Below, piece after piece: positions 35,447 through 43,964 of a stretch of DNA of 64,000 nucleotides. Position 1 is the first letter of the stretch, and every line of letters starts with the position of its first letter. This DNA is from Bacteroidota bacterium (GTDB lineage: Bacteria; Bacteroidota; Bacteroidia; Chitinophagales; LD1). Below the pieces are notes generated by a model. It made no database searches. It saw only the letters and a list, made by a program, of their open reading frames with translations, and was not told the origin of the DNA. The stretch spans positions 1 through 64,000 of the forward strand of contig JAPLES010000023.1 of assembly GCA_026391075.1 (NCBI GenBank). Direction: 5' to 3'. The position numbers and the translations under genes were made by a program.

Positions 35447-37735
35447 ATGAATCCTATTCTAAGAACTCGAAAGCTTTTGCTTTCGTGTGTATTGCTGCTT
35501 TTTGTAACACAACATCTTGCTGCGCAAAATACTTTTCGCGCACTTGTAAAAAGTGAAGGCGAAGATGCTGAACTACTGGCGGGAACCACGGCACATGTTG
35601 TTGATACTACGCTTGCCGCAATTGCCGATTCTAACGGAATGATTGTTCTTGAAAATATTCCAAACGGAGAAAAAACGATTGAGTTTTCTATTCTGGGATA
35701 TTTCAAAAAGAGAATTAAAATCAGTTTCCCTCAACCCAAAAATTCTTCTGTTACCGAAATAAAATTACAAACACAAGCCGAAGAGATTGATGAAGTGGTG
35801 GTAACTTCCACACGCAATTATCAAAAGGCAGAATACTTGCCCACGCGCGTAGAAGTGGTGGCCGAAGCGGAAGTAGAGGAACGCTCACACGATAAACCCT
35901 CCGATGTTTCGCATGTGGTGCGTGAGCAGCCTGGCGTGCAAGTGCAACGCACATCGGCTACTGCTGGCACTATGAGTATTCGCTTACAGGGTTTGAGCAG
36001 TCGTTATGTACAGATTTTGAAAGATGGCTTTCCGCTCTTTGGTGGTTTTTCAAACGTGATTGGCATCACCCAAATTCCTCCGCTTGATTTGAAGCAAGTA
36101 GAAATTATTAAAGGGCCATCCTCTACACTTTATGGTGGCGATGCTATTGCAGGAGTTATCAATTTGGTTTCGAAAGAGCCTACAGAAAAACCAATTTATG
36201 ATGTACTGTTTAACGGAGAAAGTTCTTTTGCTTTTGATGGTGGATTATATGCCAGCCAAAAAATAAAATGGTTTTCTTTTTCGCTAACGGGTATTTACCG
36301 TTATCAAAAAGAAAAAGACTGGAGCGGTTATGGATTTTCTGAAACTCCGAGATTGAATCGCTACAATATTTCGCCACAATTGTTTTTCGATTTATCGAAA
36401 CATGCGAAGTTGAATATTGGCGGGACGTATACTTACGAAAATCGTTTTGGAGGAGCTATGAAATATTTACGGAACGAAGCCGACAGCAACTACAATTATT
36501 TTGAAAAAAATATTTCCACACATGCTTCTTCCAATTTCAAATTTGAATATGATTTGGAAAAGAACGGAAAGTTAACCGCCAAGACTTCGTTCAATTATTT
36601 CAATCGCGATTTAAAAATTCCCTATTACCTTTTCAGAGGAACACAGTTGGCTTCGGCTTCAGAAATTAATTATAGGCTCACCCGCAAAAAACATGACGCG
36701 GTTGTTGGACTTGATTTTCGCACCGATAGATTTACGGAAGCCGATGATTCTGCTTCAGTAAAACGCAGTTATAATTTTTATACGGTTGGTTTATTTGTGC
36801 AATACCTTTACAACTTCAGCGAGAAAACAACTATTGAAGGCGGTGTGCGACTGGACTACAATAATATTTACAAAGTGAACGTGTTGCCGCATCTGGCACT
36901 TCGGCAAAAATGGAATGAGGTTTTTTCTACTCGATTAAATTTTGGAATGGGCTACAAACTACCTACCGTTTTTCAGGATGAAAGTGAGGAAGCTCGTTTT
37001 ATTAATGTTCAACCAATTGCTTCGTCAGTAAAACCCGAAATTTCATTGGGGGGAACAGTAGATTTAAAAATAAAATTGCCAAGTTTCAATGGCTTGAACA
37101 TTACTATCAATCAACTTTATTTCTACACGCATATTCTTCGCCCGCTACTTCCAAAAGAAACTGCCGACCCGCTTAACCATTCACTTGACTCTATCAACAT
37201 CAGCTATACAAACGGAAACGGATTTATTAGAAGCGGTGGAGTTGAAACAGGAATCAATATCAGTTATCGGGGCATAGGTGCTTCGCTCGTTTATTCTTAC
37301 ACCGATAATAGCCGACAGATAAATAATGTGCGAAGCATTGCTCCGCTTACTTCAAAACATATTGTTTCAATTCTTGCGGGTTATGAAATCAAAAATTTCT
37401 TTGCGGGTATTGATGTGTATTACTACAGTCCGGTTAAGTTAAGCGATGGCAGAGTTGGGAAATCAATTTGGGAAATTGGATTGAATGTGCAGTATGCTTT
37501 CAAATATTTAATTCTGTTTTCCAATTTCGAAAACATAGCCAACATCAGGCAAACATCGTATGGTCCGGTGGTTTATCCAAATCCCGGTTATTCGCATCCA
37601 AAGTTTTCGGAAATTTATGCTCCGCTGGAAGGACGTTTATTTAATGTTGGGTTCAAACTTCGCCTTGGTGCATTTTCAAAGAAGAATAAAGGTGATGATG
37701 GTATTGAGCGTTTAAAGAAAAAAGACAACGAATAG
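35447..37735 (+). CDS. TonB-dependent outer-membrane receptor
   Basis: 762 residues. The signal peptide (LLLSCVLLLFVTQHLAAQ) precedes a carboxypeptidase-regulatory-like beta-sandwich domain (about 30-115, GMIVLENIPNGEKTIEFSIL). The TonB box / linker is IDEVVVTSTRN, and the plug is VREQPGVQVQRTSATAGTMS and VEIIKGPSSTLYGGDAIAGV. A 22-strand-type barrel follows, ending VGFKLRLGAF. The ligand is unknown, but the receptor is an importer, not SusC-like (no SusD adjacent, and the length is short for SusC). With the upstream PepSY-like and small exported proteins, a metal or siderophore/heme substrate is plausible. The C-terminal residues (KKNKGDDGIERLKKKDNE) are an unusual basic extension after the last strand. 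Confidence 0.93.
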   Translation: MNPILRTRKLLLSCVLLLFVTQHLAAQNTFRALVKSEGEDAELLAGTTAHVVDTTLAAIADSNGMIVLENIPNGEKTIEFSILGYFKKRIKISFPQPKNSSVTEIKLQTQAEEIDEVVVTSTRNYQKAEYLPTRVEVVAEAEVEERSHDKPSDVSHVVREQPGVQVQRTSATAGTMSIRLQGLSSRYVQILKDGFPLFGGFSNVIGITQIPPLDLKQVEIIKGPSSTLYGGDAIAGVINLVSKEPTEKPIYDVLFNGESSFAFDGGLYASQKIKWFSFSLTGIYRYQKEKDWSGYGFSETPRLNRYNISPQLFFDLSKHAKLNIGGTYTYENRFGGAMKYLRNEADSNYNYFEKNISTHASSNFKFEYDLEKNGKLTAKTSFNYFNRDLKIPYYLFRGTQLASASEINYRLTRKKHDAVVGLDFRTDRFTEADDSASVKRSYNFYTVGLFVQYLYNFSEKTTIEGGVRLDYNNIYKVNVLPHLALRQKWNEVFSTRLNFGMGYKLPTVFQDESEEARFINVQPIASSVKPEISLGGTVDLKIKLPSFNGLNITINQLYFYTHILRPLLPKETADPLNHSLDSINISYTNGNGFIRSGGVETGINISYRGIGASLVYSYTDNSRQINNVRSIAPLTSKHIVSILAGYEIKNFFAGIDVYYYSPVKLSDGRVGKSIWEIGLNVQYAFKYLILFSNFENIANIRQTSYGPVVYPNPGYSHPKFSEIYAPLEGRLFNVGFKLRLGAFSKKNKGDDGIERLKKKDNE

Positions 37736-37743
37736 GGAGGGAT

Positions 37744-37791
37744 GTCATCCTGAGCTTGTCGAAGGATGCGCTTCGACAAGCTCAGCGTGAC
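37744..37791. repeat. REP-like palindrome, copy 1
   Basis: gtcatcctgagcttgtcgaag...cttcgacaagctcagcgtgac is an imperfect palindrome with a near-perfect central part (gagcttgtcgaag / cttcgacaagctc). A second copy lies at 63563-63621. The core AGCTTGTCGAAGGAT is a widespread dispersed element in bacteroidete genomes. Confidence 0.85.
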
Positions 37792-37883
37792 AAATTTTTC
37801 ACCGCATTAGTTCAAACATAAATAACCTCTTCTACAAAATTCCTGTCTTCCAAAGGCGGGAATTTTTGTTTCCACCAAAAATG

Positions 37884-37891
37884 TATCTTCG
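37884..37891 (+). promoter_or_regulatory. -7 promoter element of the lectin/SprB surface protein
   Basis: TATCTTCG with TTTG 15 nt upstream (37865-37868). It is 14 nt before the ATG. The spacer is shorter than the usual 18-21 nt, so confidence is modest. Confidence 0.45.
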
Positions 37892-37905
37892 ACCCCGTTT
37901 TACCA

Positions 37906-40900
37906 ATGAAAAAATTATTTCCGTTCTCCTTTATTTTTCTCTTCTGTTTAGTAGCCCTTCAATCGTATTCCCAAATTTGGAATTACTATGGTAATACGAT
38001 TCAACAAAGTTGTCAATGCTACCAGCTCACCGATAATGTAGGAAGTCAGGCTGGTTCTATGTGGAATACGAATCAACTATCACTCAATAACCCATTCGAT
38101 TTTTCTTTCGATGTGTTTTTAGGAACGCATGATGATGGTGCTGACGGAATTGTTTTTGTCCTTCAAAACACAAACAACACAGCTCCTCCTTCTTTAGGTG
38201 GTGGTTTAGGTTATTATAATTTCCCGAACCAATCTATAGGAGTTGAATTGGATACGTATGACAATGGTGCAGGTAATGGCGATCTTCCTCAAGACCATTT
38301 ATCCGTTGATGTCAACGGAAATACAAGCGTACCAGTAGCCGGACCGGTTCAAATGAGCGGCACTTCGGCTGATGTAGAAGATGGTGCATGGCACACCGTT
38401 CGTTTTGTTTGGAATCCTGCTACGCAAACTTTATCAGTTTACTTCGATGGCGTATTTCGGTTTCAATATACTTTCCCTGGTGGTTTAGCCAATTCGATTT
38501 TTGCAGGCAATCCGAATGTGTATTGGGGATGGACTGGTTCAACTGGTGGCGCGTTCAACACGCAATCTGTTTGTGTACATTTCACTTCCGATTTTTTGGG
38601 CGGAACAAATTACACTGCCTGTGGCGTTGACACCGTTCACTTTCAAAGTACGGCAACTTCTGGCCTCAGTAATATTGTCGATTATGCTTGGGATTTTGGT
38701 GACGGCACTCCGGTGCTTCATGCGCAAAATCCAATTCACACTTTTCCAAACGTTGGAAATTTTAATGTGTTGCTTACTATCACCGACCAAAGTTTATGCA
38801 CCGCCACACAAACACATCAGGTGGTTATTTATCCTGTACCGGTAATTACACCTATACATACCAATGTTGCCTGCAATGGCGCGTTAACAGGAAATGCAAC
38901 CGCAACAGTTTCTACGGGAACACAACCCTATACTGCTTTGTGGAGTTCTGTGCCATCAGCAGTTAATCCAAACGGACCAACTGTTTTTACCAATACAAAT
39001 TTGAGCGCGGGAAATTATACAGTGACTATTACTGATTTTAATTCGTGTTCAACTTCCGCAACTTATATTATTACTCAACCGGCAACTGCGTTGAGTGCAA
39101 CAGTAACTTCAACTAACGTAACTTGCTTTGGCGCGAATGATGGAGCCGCAACAATTACTATAGGTGGCGGAACACCGCCATATACTTATCTCGGAGTTCC
39201 AATTCCTGCAGGTGTAACAAATCTTACCGCACTTGTTCCAAATAATTATGGCGGAACGGTGTTAGATGCCAACGGATGCAGTCAAGTAATTGCGTTCACG
39301 ATTACACAACCCACAGATATTGTGATTAATCAAACTCACACAAACATTGCCTGCTTTGGTGATGCCTCAGGCGATATCACTTTAAACGTGAGCGGTGGAG
39401 TAGGACCAAATTATTCTTACAACTGGAGTCCGAATGTGAGTTTGTCGAACATTGCCACTTTGCTTGCTGCGAATACTTACAACATTACAGTGATTGACCA
39501 AACCAATTGTCAGAAAACAATTTCGGTTACGCTTACACAACCTGCGCAAGCACTTACAATAAATGTTTCTTCTACCAACGTAAGTTGTTTTGGATTTAAT
39601 AACGGCTCTATCACTATTTCCACTTCGGGCGGCACACCAAATTATACTTACACATGGAATCCGAATGTGAGTACTACAAATTCGGCAACGGGATTAACAC
39701 CAAACTCATATTCTATTACTGTTGCCGATGCCAACAATTGCAGTGTAGTTCCTAATGTTGTAATTTCTCAACCGAATCAACCGCTTACACTCGATACAGT
39801 TGCTACTGATTTAACTTGTTTTCAAAGCAATGATGGAACTGTAGCTACAAATGCAACAGGCGGCACTTTTCCTTATACCTACAACTGGAATCCGAATATT
39901 AGTTCAATAGGTTCTGCTTCATCGCTCGCTATAGGAACTTATCTCGTTACGGTAACTGATAACAACGGATGCAGTGGCACTGCCAGTTTTGGATTAACAC
40001 AACCCCCGTTGCTTACCAGTTCAGAAACGCATGTTGATGTTTTGTGTAATGGAAATTCTACCGGCTCAATAAATATTTTGGTGAATGGCGGAACGCCAAT
40101 TTATTCTTACGCTTGGAATCCGAATGTTTCCTCAACAAATACTGTTGCGAATATTCCCGCTGCGCTGTATAGTGTAACGGTGACTGATGCACATGGTTGT
40201 TCATTGATTCAAACAGCAAATGTTACGGAGCCCCCGGCAATAATTTTATTTACAATCGAAACCGATGTGCTATGCAATAGCGATAGCACAGGAACAATTA
40301 CAGCAACAGGTTCAGGTGGTGTGTTGCCTTATGATTTTTCTGCAACGCCCGATGGAGTGAATATTCTAAATGCGGCATCAGGACAATTTCTAAATCTTTT
40401 TGCAGGAAATTACAGTGTGAGCGTAACTGACCAACATGCCTGTGTAACCACAGGAACAATAGCAGTGAATGAGCCACCTGTTTTAACCGATATTGCAACT
40501 CCAACACCAACCACTTGTTATCATTACTCCGATGGAAGAGTTAGTGTATCAGTAGCCGGTGGTGTTCCCCAATATTCATTTGAATTTTCTACGGGATTGA
40601 TGGCAGATACCGGATTGCTCACCGGATTAATTGCCGGAACATATTCAGTAACTGTTACTGATGCCAATGGTTGCACCATTACAGATTCTGCAATTGTTAC
40701 ACAACCCGATTCTGTTTTAATTGATATTACACCTAACCCAACAGAAGTAAAACTGGGAGATGAATTGCAACTTTCATCAACCACAAATCAAAGCGGCAAT
40801 GTATATTTTGACTGGAGTCCGAAATTTGGTTTGACTTGTTACGACTGTACTGCACCACTTTTCAGTGGAATATATTCGCAAGATTATTTAGTAGTAGCAA

Positions 40901-41238
40901 CGAACGATGCGGGCTGCATAGGCACGTTTAATTTTACTGCAAAAGTGATTCCTATTTACGATGTATTTTTACCAAATGCATTTACACCAAATGGTGATGG
41001 CGTAAATGATTTCTGGCATATGTTTGGAAGGTTGAGAGGAATAAAGCAAGTGGAAGTAGCGGTGTTTAACCGCATTGGCGAAAAAGTTTTTCAGAGTAAC
41101 GAACTCGATTTTAAATGGGATGGAAATTATAAAGGAGTTCATTCGCCTCCCGGAGTTTATACCTACTACGCAAAATTTGTGTGGATGAACAACCACAGCG
41201 ATTCAGATTATAAAGGAACAATTACGCTGCTTCAATAA
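37906..41238 (+). CDS. T9SS/gliding-associated surface protein with L-type lectin, PKD and SprB repeats
   Basis: 1110 residues. The signal peptide is MKKLFPFSFIFLFCLVALQS. Residues about 25-230 form an L-type lectin-like jelly roll (FDVFLGTHDDGADGIVFVLQ and IGVELDTYDNGAGNGDLPQD with the characteristic acidic Ca-site residues). About 255-310 is a PKD domain (YAWDFGDGTPVLHAQNPIHT). About 315-955 holds eight SprB-type repeats of about 70-80 residues beginning with 'T(N/D)V-x-C-x-G' (VACNGALTG, VTCFGANDG, IACFGDASG, VSCFGFNNG, LTCFQSNDG, VLCNGNSTG, VLCNSDSTG, TTCYHYSDG). The C-terminus is a CHU_C domain (AFTPNGDGVNDFWHMFGRLR, FNRIGEKVF, WDGNYKGV). It should be a T9SS cargo displayed on the surface; binding of glycans is plausible. 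It is followed closely by a small iron-sulfur protein gene. Confidence 0.93.
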   Translation: MKKLFPFSFIFLFCLVALQSYSQIWNYYGNTIQQSCQCYQLTDNVGSQAGSMWNTNQLSLNNPFDFSFDVFLGTHDDGADGIVFVLQNTNNTAPPSLGGGLGYYNFPNQSIGVELDTYDNGAGNGDLPQDHLSVDVNGNTSVPVAGPVQMSGTSADVEDGAWHTVRFVWNPATQTLSVYFDGVFRFQYTFPGGLANSIFAGNPNVYWGWTGSTGGAFNTQSVCVHFTSDFLGGTNYTACGVDTVHFQSTATSGLSNIVDYAWDFGDGTPVLHAQNPIHTFPNVGNFNVLLTITDQSLCTATQTHQVVIYPVPVITPIHTNVACNGALTGNATATVSTGTQPYTALWSSVPSAVNPNGPTVFTNTNLSAGNYTVTITDFNSCSTSATYIITQPATALSATVTSTNVTCFGANDGAATITIGGGTPPYTYLGVPIPAGVTNLTALVPNNYGGTVLDANGCSQVIAFTITQPTDIVINQTHTNIACFGDASGDITLNVSGGVGPNYSYNWSPNVSLSNIATLLAANTYNITVIDQTNCQKTISVTLTQPAQALTINVSSTNVSCFGFNNGSITISTSGGTPNYTYTWNPNVSTTNSATGLTPNSYSITVADANNCSVVPNVVISQPNQPLTLDTVATDLTCFQSNDGTVATNATGGTFPYTYNWNPNISSIGSASSLAIGTYLVTVTDNNGCSGTASFGLTQPPLLTSSETHVDVLCNGNSTGSINILVNGGTPIYSYAWNPNVSSTNTVANIPAALYSVTVTDAHGCSLIQTANVTEPPAIILFTIETDVLCNSDSTGTITATGSGGVLPYDFSATPDGVNILNAASGQFLNLFAGNYSVSVTDQHACVTTGTIAVNEPPVLTDIATPTPTTCYHYSDGRVSVSVAGGVPQYSFEFSTGLMADTGLLTGLIAGTYSVTVTDANGCTITDSAIVTQPDSVLIDITPNPTEVKLGDELQLSSTTNQSGNVYFDWSPKFGLTCYDCTAPLFSGIYSQDYLVVATNDAGCIGTFNFTAKVIPIYDVFLPNAFTPNGDGVNDFWHMFGRLRGIKQVEVAVFNRIGEKVFQSNELDFKWDGNYKGVHSPPGVYTYYAKFVWMNNHSDSDYKGTITLLQ

Positions 41239-41251
41239 GCAGAACAACCAC

Positions 41252-41464
41252 ATGGAAGAATATACCGAACAGGAGAAAAAAGATTTTGCGACCATTCAGT
41301 TAAAGCCGCGCGGTCCTGTAACTATTACAGGAAGTTTTGAAATAATTTTAGAAGACGGAACTGTTTTAGAAAAACGTGAAAAAATTTCTATTTGCCGTTG
41401 CGGCATGAGCCAAAAAATGCCGATTTGCGATGGTGCTCATAAAGCGTTGGCAAGTATCATTTAG
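41252..41464 (+). CDS. CDGSH iron-sulfur domain protein
   Basis: 70 residues with the [2Fe-2S]-binding CDGSH motif C-x-C-...-CDGAH: ICRCGMSQKMPICDGAHKA. The N-terminal part (TIQLKPRGPVTITGSFEIIL) is the beta cap typical of small bacterial CDGSH proteins. Its role is unknown (electron transfer or redox sensing is proposed for the family). It begins 13 bp after the surface protein gene, but the functions are probably unrelated. It convergently meets acs. Confidence 0.93.
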   Translation: MEEYTEQEKKDFATIQLKPRGPVTITGSFEIILEDGTVLEKREKISICRCGMSQKMPICDGAHKALASII

Positions 41465-41470
41465 AAAAAC

Positions 41471-43363
41471 TTAAAGTGCTCCTGCCTTAATTTGTTCTAC
41501 TACACCAGGGTCCAGCAACGTAGTTGTATCTCCAAGATTTGAAGTATCTCCTTCTGCAATTTTCCGAAGTATTCTGCGCATAATTTTTCCGCTGCGCGTT
41601 TTAGGTAAGCCAGAAACAATTTGAATTTTATCGGGTCTCGCAAAAGCACCAATGCGTTCAGTTACGTGTTTTTTAATTTCATTCCGGAGTGCATCTTCGT
41701 CTTCTATTTTTTTACTGCAAATGACAAAAGCATAAATGCCTTGTCCTTTTATATCGTGAGGAAAACCCACCACTGCCGTTTCAATTACATGTTCATGCAC
41801 ATCAATAGCATCTTCCACTTCGCCTGTTCCAATTCGATGTCCCGAAACATTGATAACGTCATCTACTCTTCCGGTAATTCTATAGTACCCGTTTTCATCT
41901 CTGCGGCAACCATCACCTGTAAAATAATAACCATGATAAGTAGAAAAATAAGTTTGACGAAATCGTTCATGCGCACCATAAAGCGTTCGTGCCATTCCGG
42001 GCCACGGAAATTTGACGCAGAGATTTCCTTCTACATTATTGCCTTCAATCTCCTCTCCTTTTTCATTGAGCAAAACAGGTTGAACTCCAGGAAGCGGCAA
42101 TGTTGCAAAAGCAGGTTTGAGTGGAGTAACGTTAGCAATAGGTGAAATAAGCACTCCGCCTGTTTCTGTTTGCCACCAGGTATCTACAATGTCGCAATTT
42201 TCTTTGCCCACATTTTTATGATACCAATACCATGCTTCTTCATTGATAGGTTCACCCACTGTGCCTAACACGCGCAACGATGAAAGACTTTTTGTTTTAA
42301 AAATTTCTTCGCCATACGTTTGAAGCGAACGAATGGCAGTAGGCGCGGTGTAAAAAATATTTACTCGGTGCTTATCTATAATATCCCAAAATCTTCCGTG
42401 GTCAGGATGAGTGGGAACACCTTCAAACATAACTGTGGTAGCTCCGTTCAAAAGCGGCCCGTAAACAATGTATGAATGCCCCGTTACCCAGCCCACATCA
42501 GCGGTGCAGAAAAAAATTTCTTCCTCCTTGTAGTTAAATACGTTCAGAAAAGTGTAAGCCGAATAAACCATGTAGCCCGCAGTGGTATGCAACACGCCTT
42601 TTGGTTTTCCCGTGGAGCCCGAAGTGTAAAGAATGAAGAGCGGGTCTTCGGCATCCATGCTTTCTGCTTCGTTTTCGTTCGAAATATTTTTAAGCACATC
42701 GCTCCAAAAAATATCTCTTCCGGTTTTCATTTCAATGGCAGAATTGCGATGATTAAGCACAACACATTTTTCAATGCTCGGAGTTTGCAGCATGGCATCA
42801 TCCACTATTTTTTTCAAATCAATTTTCTTTTTACCCCGGTAAACTGCATCGGCTGTGAGTAAAACTTTGCAGGCACTATCATTAATTCTATCGGCAAGTG
42901 AGGAAGAAGAAAAACCGGCAAACACTACCGAATGCACCGCGCCAATACGCGCGCAGGCAAGCATGGCAATTGCCGCTTCGGGAACCATTGGCAGATAAAT
43001 GCAAACGCGGTCACCACGATTTACGCCTAAGTTTTTGAGCGCGTTAGCAAAGCGACAAACTTCTGTATGCAATTCGCTGTAAGTGAGTGTTCTGAAATTT
43101 TCGTTCGGGTTATTCGGTTCCCATATAATGGCGATCTGATTTCCGCGAGTTTCTAAATGGCGGTCTAAACAATTCTCGGTCATGTTACATTCTGCGCCAT
43201 CAAACCATTTTATTTTCGGCTCGGTAAAATTCCAATCAAGAACTTTATTCCATTTTTTTTTCCATAAAAAACTTTCAGCCACTTCGCTCCAGAACGTTTC
43301 AGGTTGCTTAACGCTGCGCGCATATTCCTTTTTGTATTGGTCGAATGCGGTGATTTGAAGCAT
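41471..43363 (-). CDS. acs: Acetyl-CoA synthetase
   Basis: 630 residues, full length for Acs. It starts with an N-terminal ACAS-type helix region, then LFILYTSGSTGKPKGVLHTT (P-loop), WWQTETGGVLISPIANVTPL (A5 motif WWQTETGG) and GYYFTGDGCRRDENGYYRIT. It ends with GRVDDVINVSGHRIGTGEVE and the C-terminal acetylatable lysine region KTRSGKIMRRILRKIAEGD. It converts acetate, CoA and ATP to acetyl-CoA. Together with pckA this supports growth on acetate. It is 13 bp downstream of the DUF2442 gene, so it may share a transcript with the DUF pair, or have an unrecognised promoter. Confidence 0.96.
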   Translation of the reverse strand: MLQITAFDQYKKEYARSVKQPETFWSEVAESFLWKKKWNKVLDWNFTEPKIKWFDGAECNMTENCLDRHLETRGNQIAIIWEPNNPNENFRTLTYSELHTEVCRFANALKNLGVNRGDRVCIYLPMVPEAAIAMLACARIGAVHSVVFAGFSSSSLADRINDSACKVLLTADAVYRGKKKIDLKKIVDDAMLQTPSIEKCVVLNHRNSAIEMKTGRDIFWSDVLKNISNENEAESMDAEDPLFILYTSGSTGKPKGVLHTTAGYMVYSAYTFLNVFNYKEEEIFFCTADVGWVTGHSYIVYGPLLNGATTVMFEGVPTHPDHGRFWDIIDKHRVNIFYTAPTAIRSLQTYGEEIFKTKSLSSLRVLGTVGEPINEEAWYWYHKNVGKENCDIVDTWWQTETGGVLISPIANVTPLKPAFATLPLPGVQPVLLNEKGEEIEGNNVEGNLCVKFPWPGMARTLYGAHERFRQTYFSTYHGYYFTGDGCRRDENGYYRITGRVDDVINVSGHRIGTGEVEDAIDVHEHVIETAVVGFPHDIKGQGIYAFVICSKKIEDEDALRNEIKKHVTERIGAFARPDKIQIVSGLPKTRSGKIMRRILRKIAEGDTSNLGDTTTLLDPGVVEQIKAGAL

Positions 43364-43376
43364 ACCAGTTTTTTAT

Positions 43377-43676
43377 TTAAAAACTTGCATGAAAAATATT
43401 GTTCACCGGAAAAATCAAATCCCAGTTTTTTCCCCAAATGATATTTCCATTCTCAACTGAGAATTTCTTGAAGTGTTTTGCTTGACTGTACAAACTGTAA
43501 TCGCCTTTTGCAAACTTTTTAATTGCCTCCGAAAAATCAATCACCTTCATGCGGTCGTTGCTGAACAGAACTAATATTTCATAACCACGCAAATGAACAG
43601 CAGCAGTTATTTTAATATTTTCTTGTTTACTTTTTCGCAGCTTACTTTTTGATGCTGTATGAATACTTGTTGCCAT
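43377..43676 (-). CDS. DUF2442 family protein
   Basis: 99 residues. The core AAVHLRGYEILVLFSNDRMKVIDFSEAIKKF, split by its usual turns, matches DUF2442 (short beta protein, often named with the PilT/NadR-like neighbour). It overlaps the DUF4160 gene upstream by 70 bp in another frame. The pair occurs together in many genomes and is sometimes treated as toxin-antitoxin-like, without established mechanism. The N-terminus is basic. Confidence 0.8.
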   Translation of the reverse strand: MATSIHTASKSKLRKSKQENIKITAAVHLRGYEILVLFSNDRMKVIDFSEAIKKFAKGDYSLYSQAKHFKKFSVENGNIIWGKNWDLIFPVNNIFHASF

Positions 43677-43912
43677 TTTTTTAAAATTTCGGGGTGATAC
43701 TTCTCTATAAACGCACCTGCTTCCAATTTCTCTTTACCTGTTAACTCCTGCTTTCCTTTTACTTTTTTCCATTGCAATTCCAATTTGCCTTCATTGAATA
43801 TTAATTCGCATTTCGATTCAAATTCAGCTCTGTTTACATGCACATGAACGGGTAAGTGGTCATTGGTGTAAAAGAAGAAAACAAAACCAAGGTATTCGTA
43901 AATTTTAGGCAT
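43607..43912 (-). CDS. DUF4160 family protein
   Basis: 101 residues with the family signature MPKIYEYLGFVFFFYTNDHL and PVHVHVNRAEFESKCELIF (the 'HxPpHvHV' theme). It precedes and overlaps the DUF2442 gene. The family has no assigned function. A TATATTCG promoter element (43928-43935) lies 15 nt upstream of the start. Confidence 0.85.
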   Translation of the reverse strand: MPKIYEYLGFVFFFYTNDHLPVHVHVNRAEFESKCELIFNEGKLELQWKKVKGKQELTGKEKLEAGAFIEKYHPEILKKWQQVFIQHQKVSCEKVNKKILK

Positions 43913-43927
43913 ACTGCTTTTGCTAAG

Positions 43928-43935
43928 CGAATATA
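43928..43935 (-). promoter_or_regulatory. -7 element of the DUF4160/DUF2442 pair
   Basis: TATATTCG on the minus strand, 15 nt before the DUF4160 ATG. It shares this variant with several other upstream regions in the window. No clear TTTG was found upstream. Confidence 0.4.
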
Positions 43936-43964
43936 AATGTTTCTGTAACTGGGATAAGATTGAA

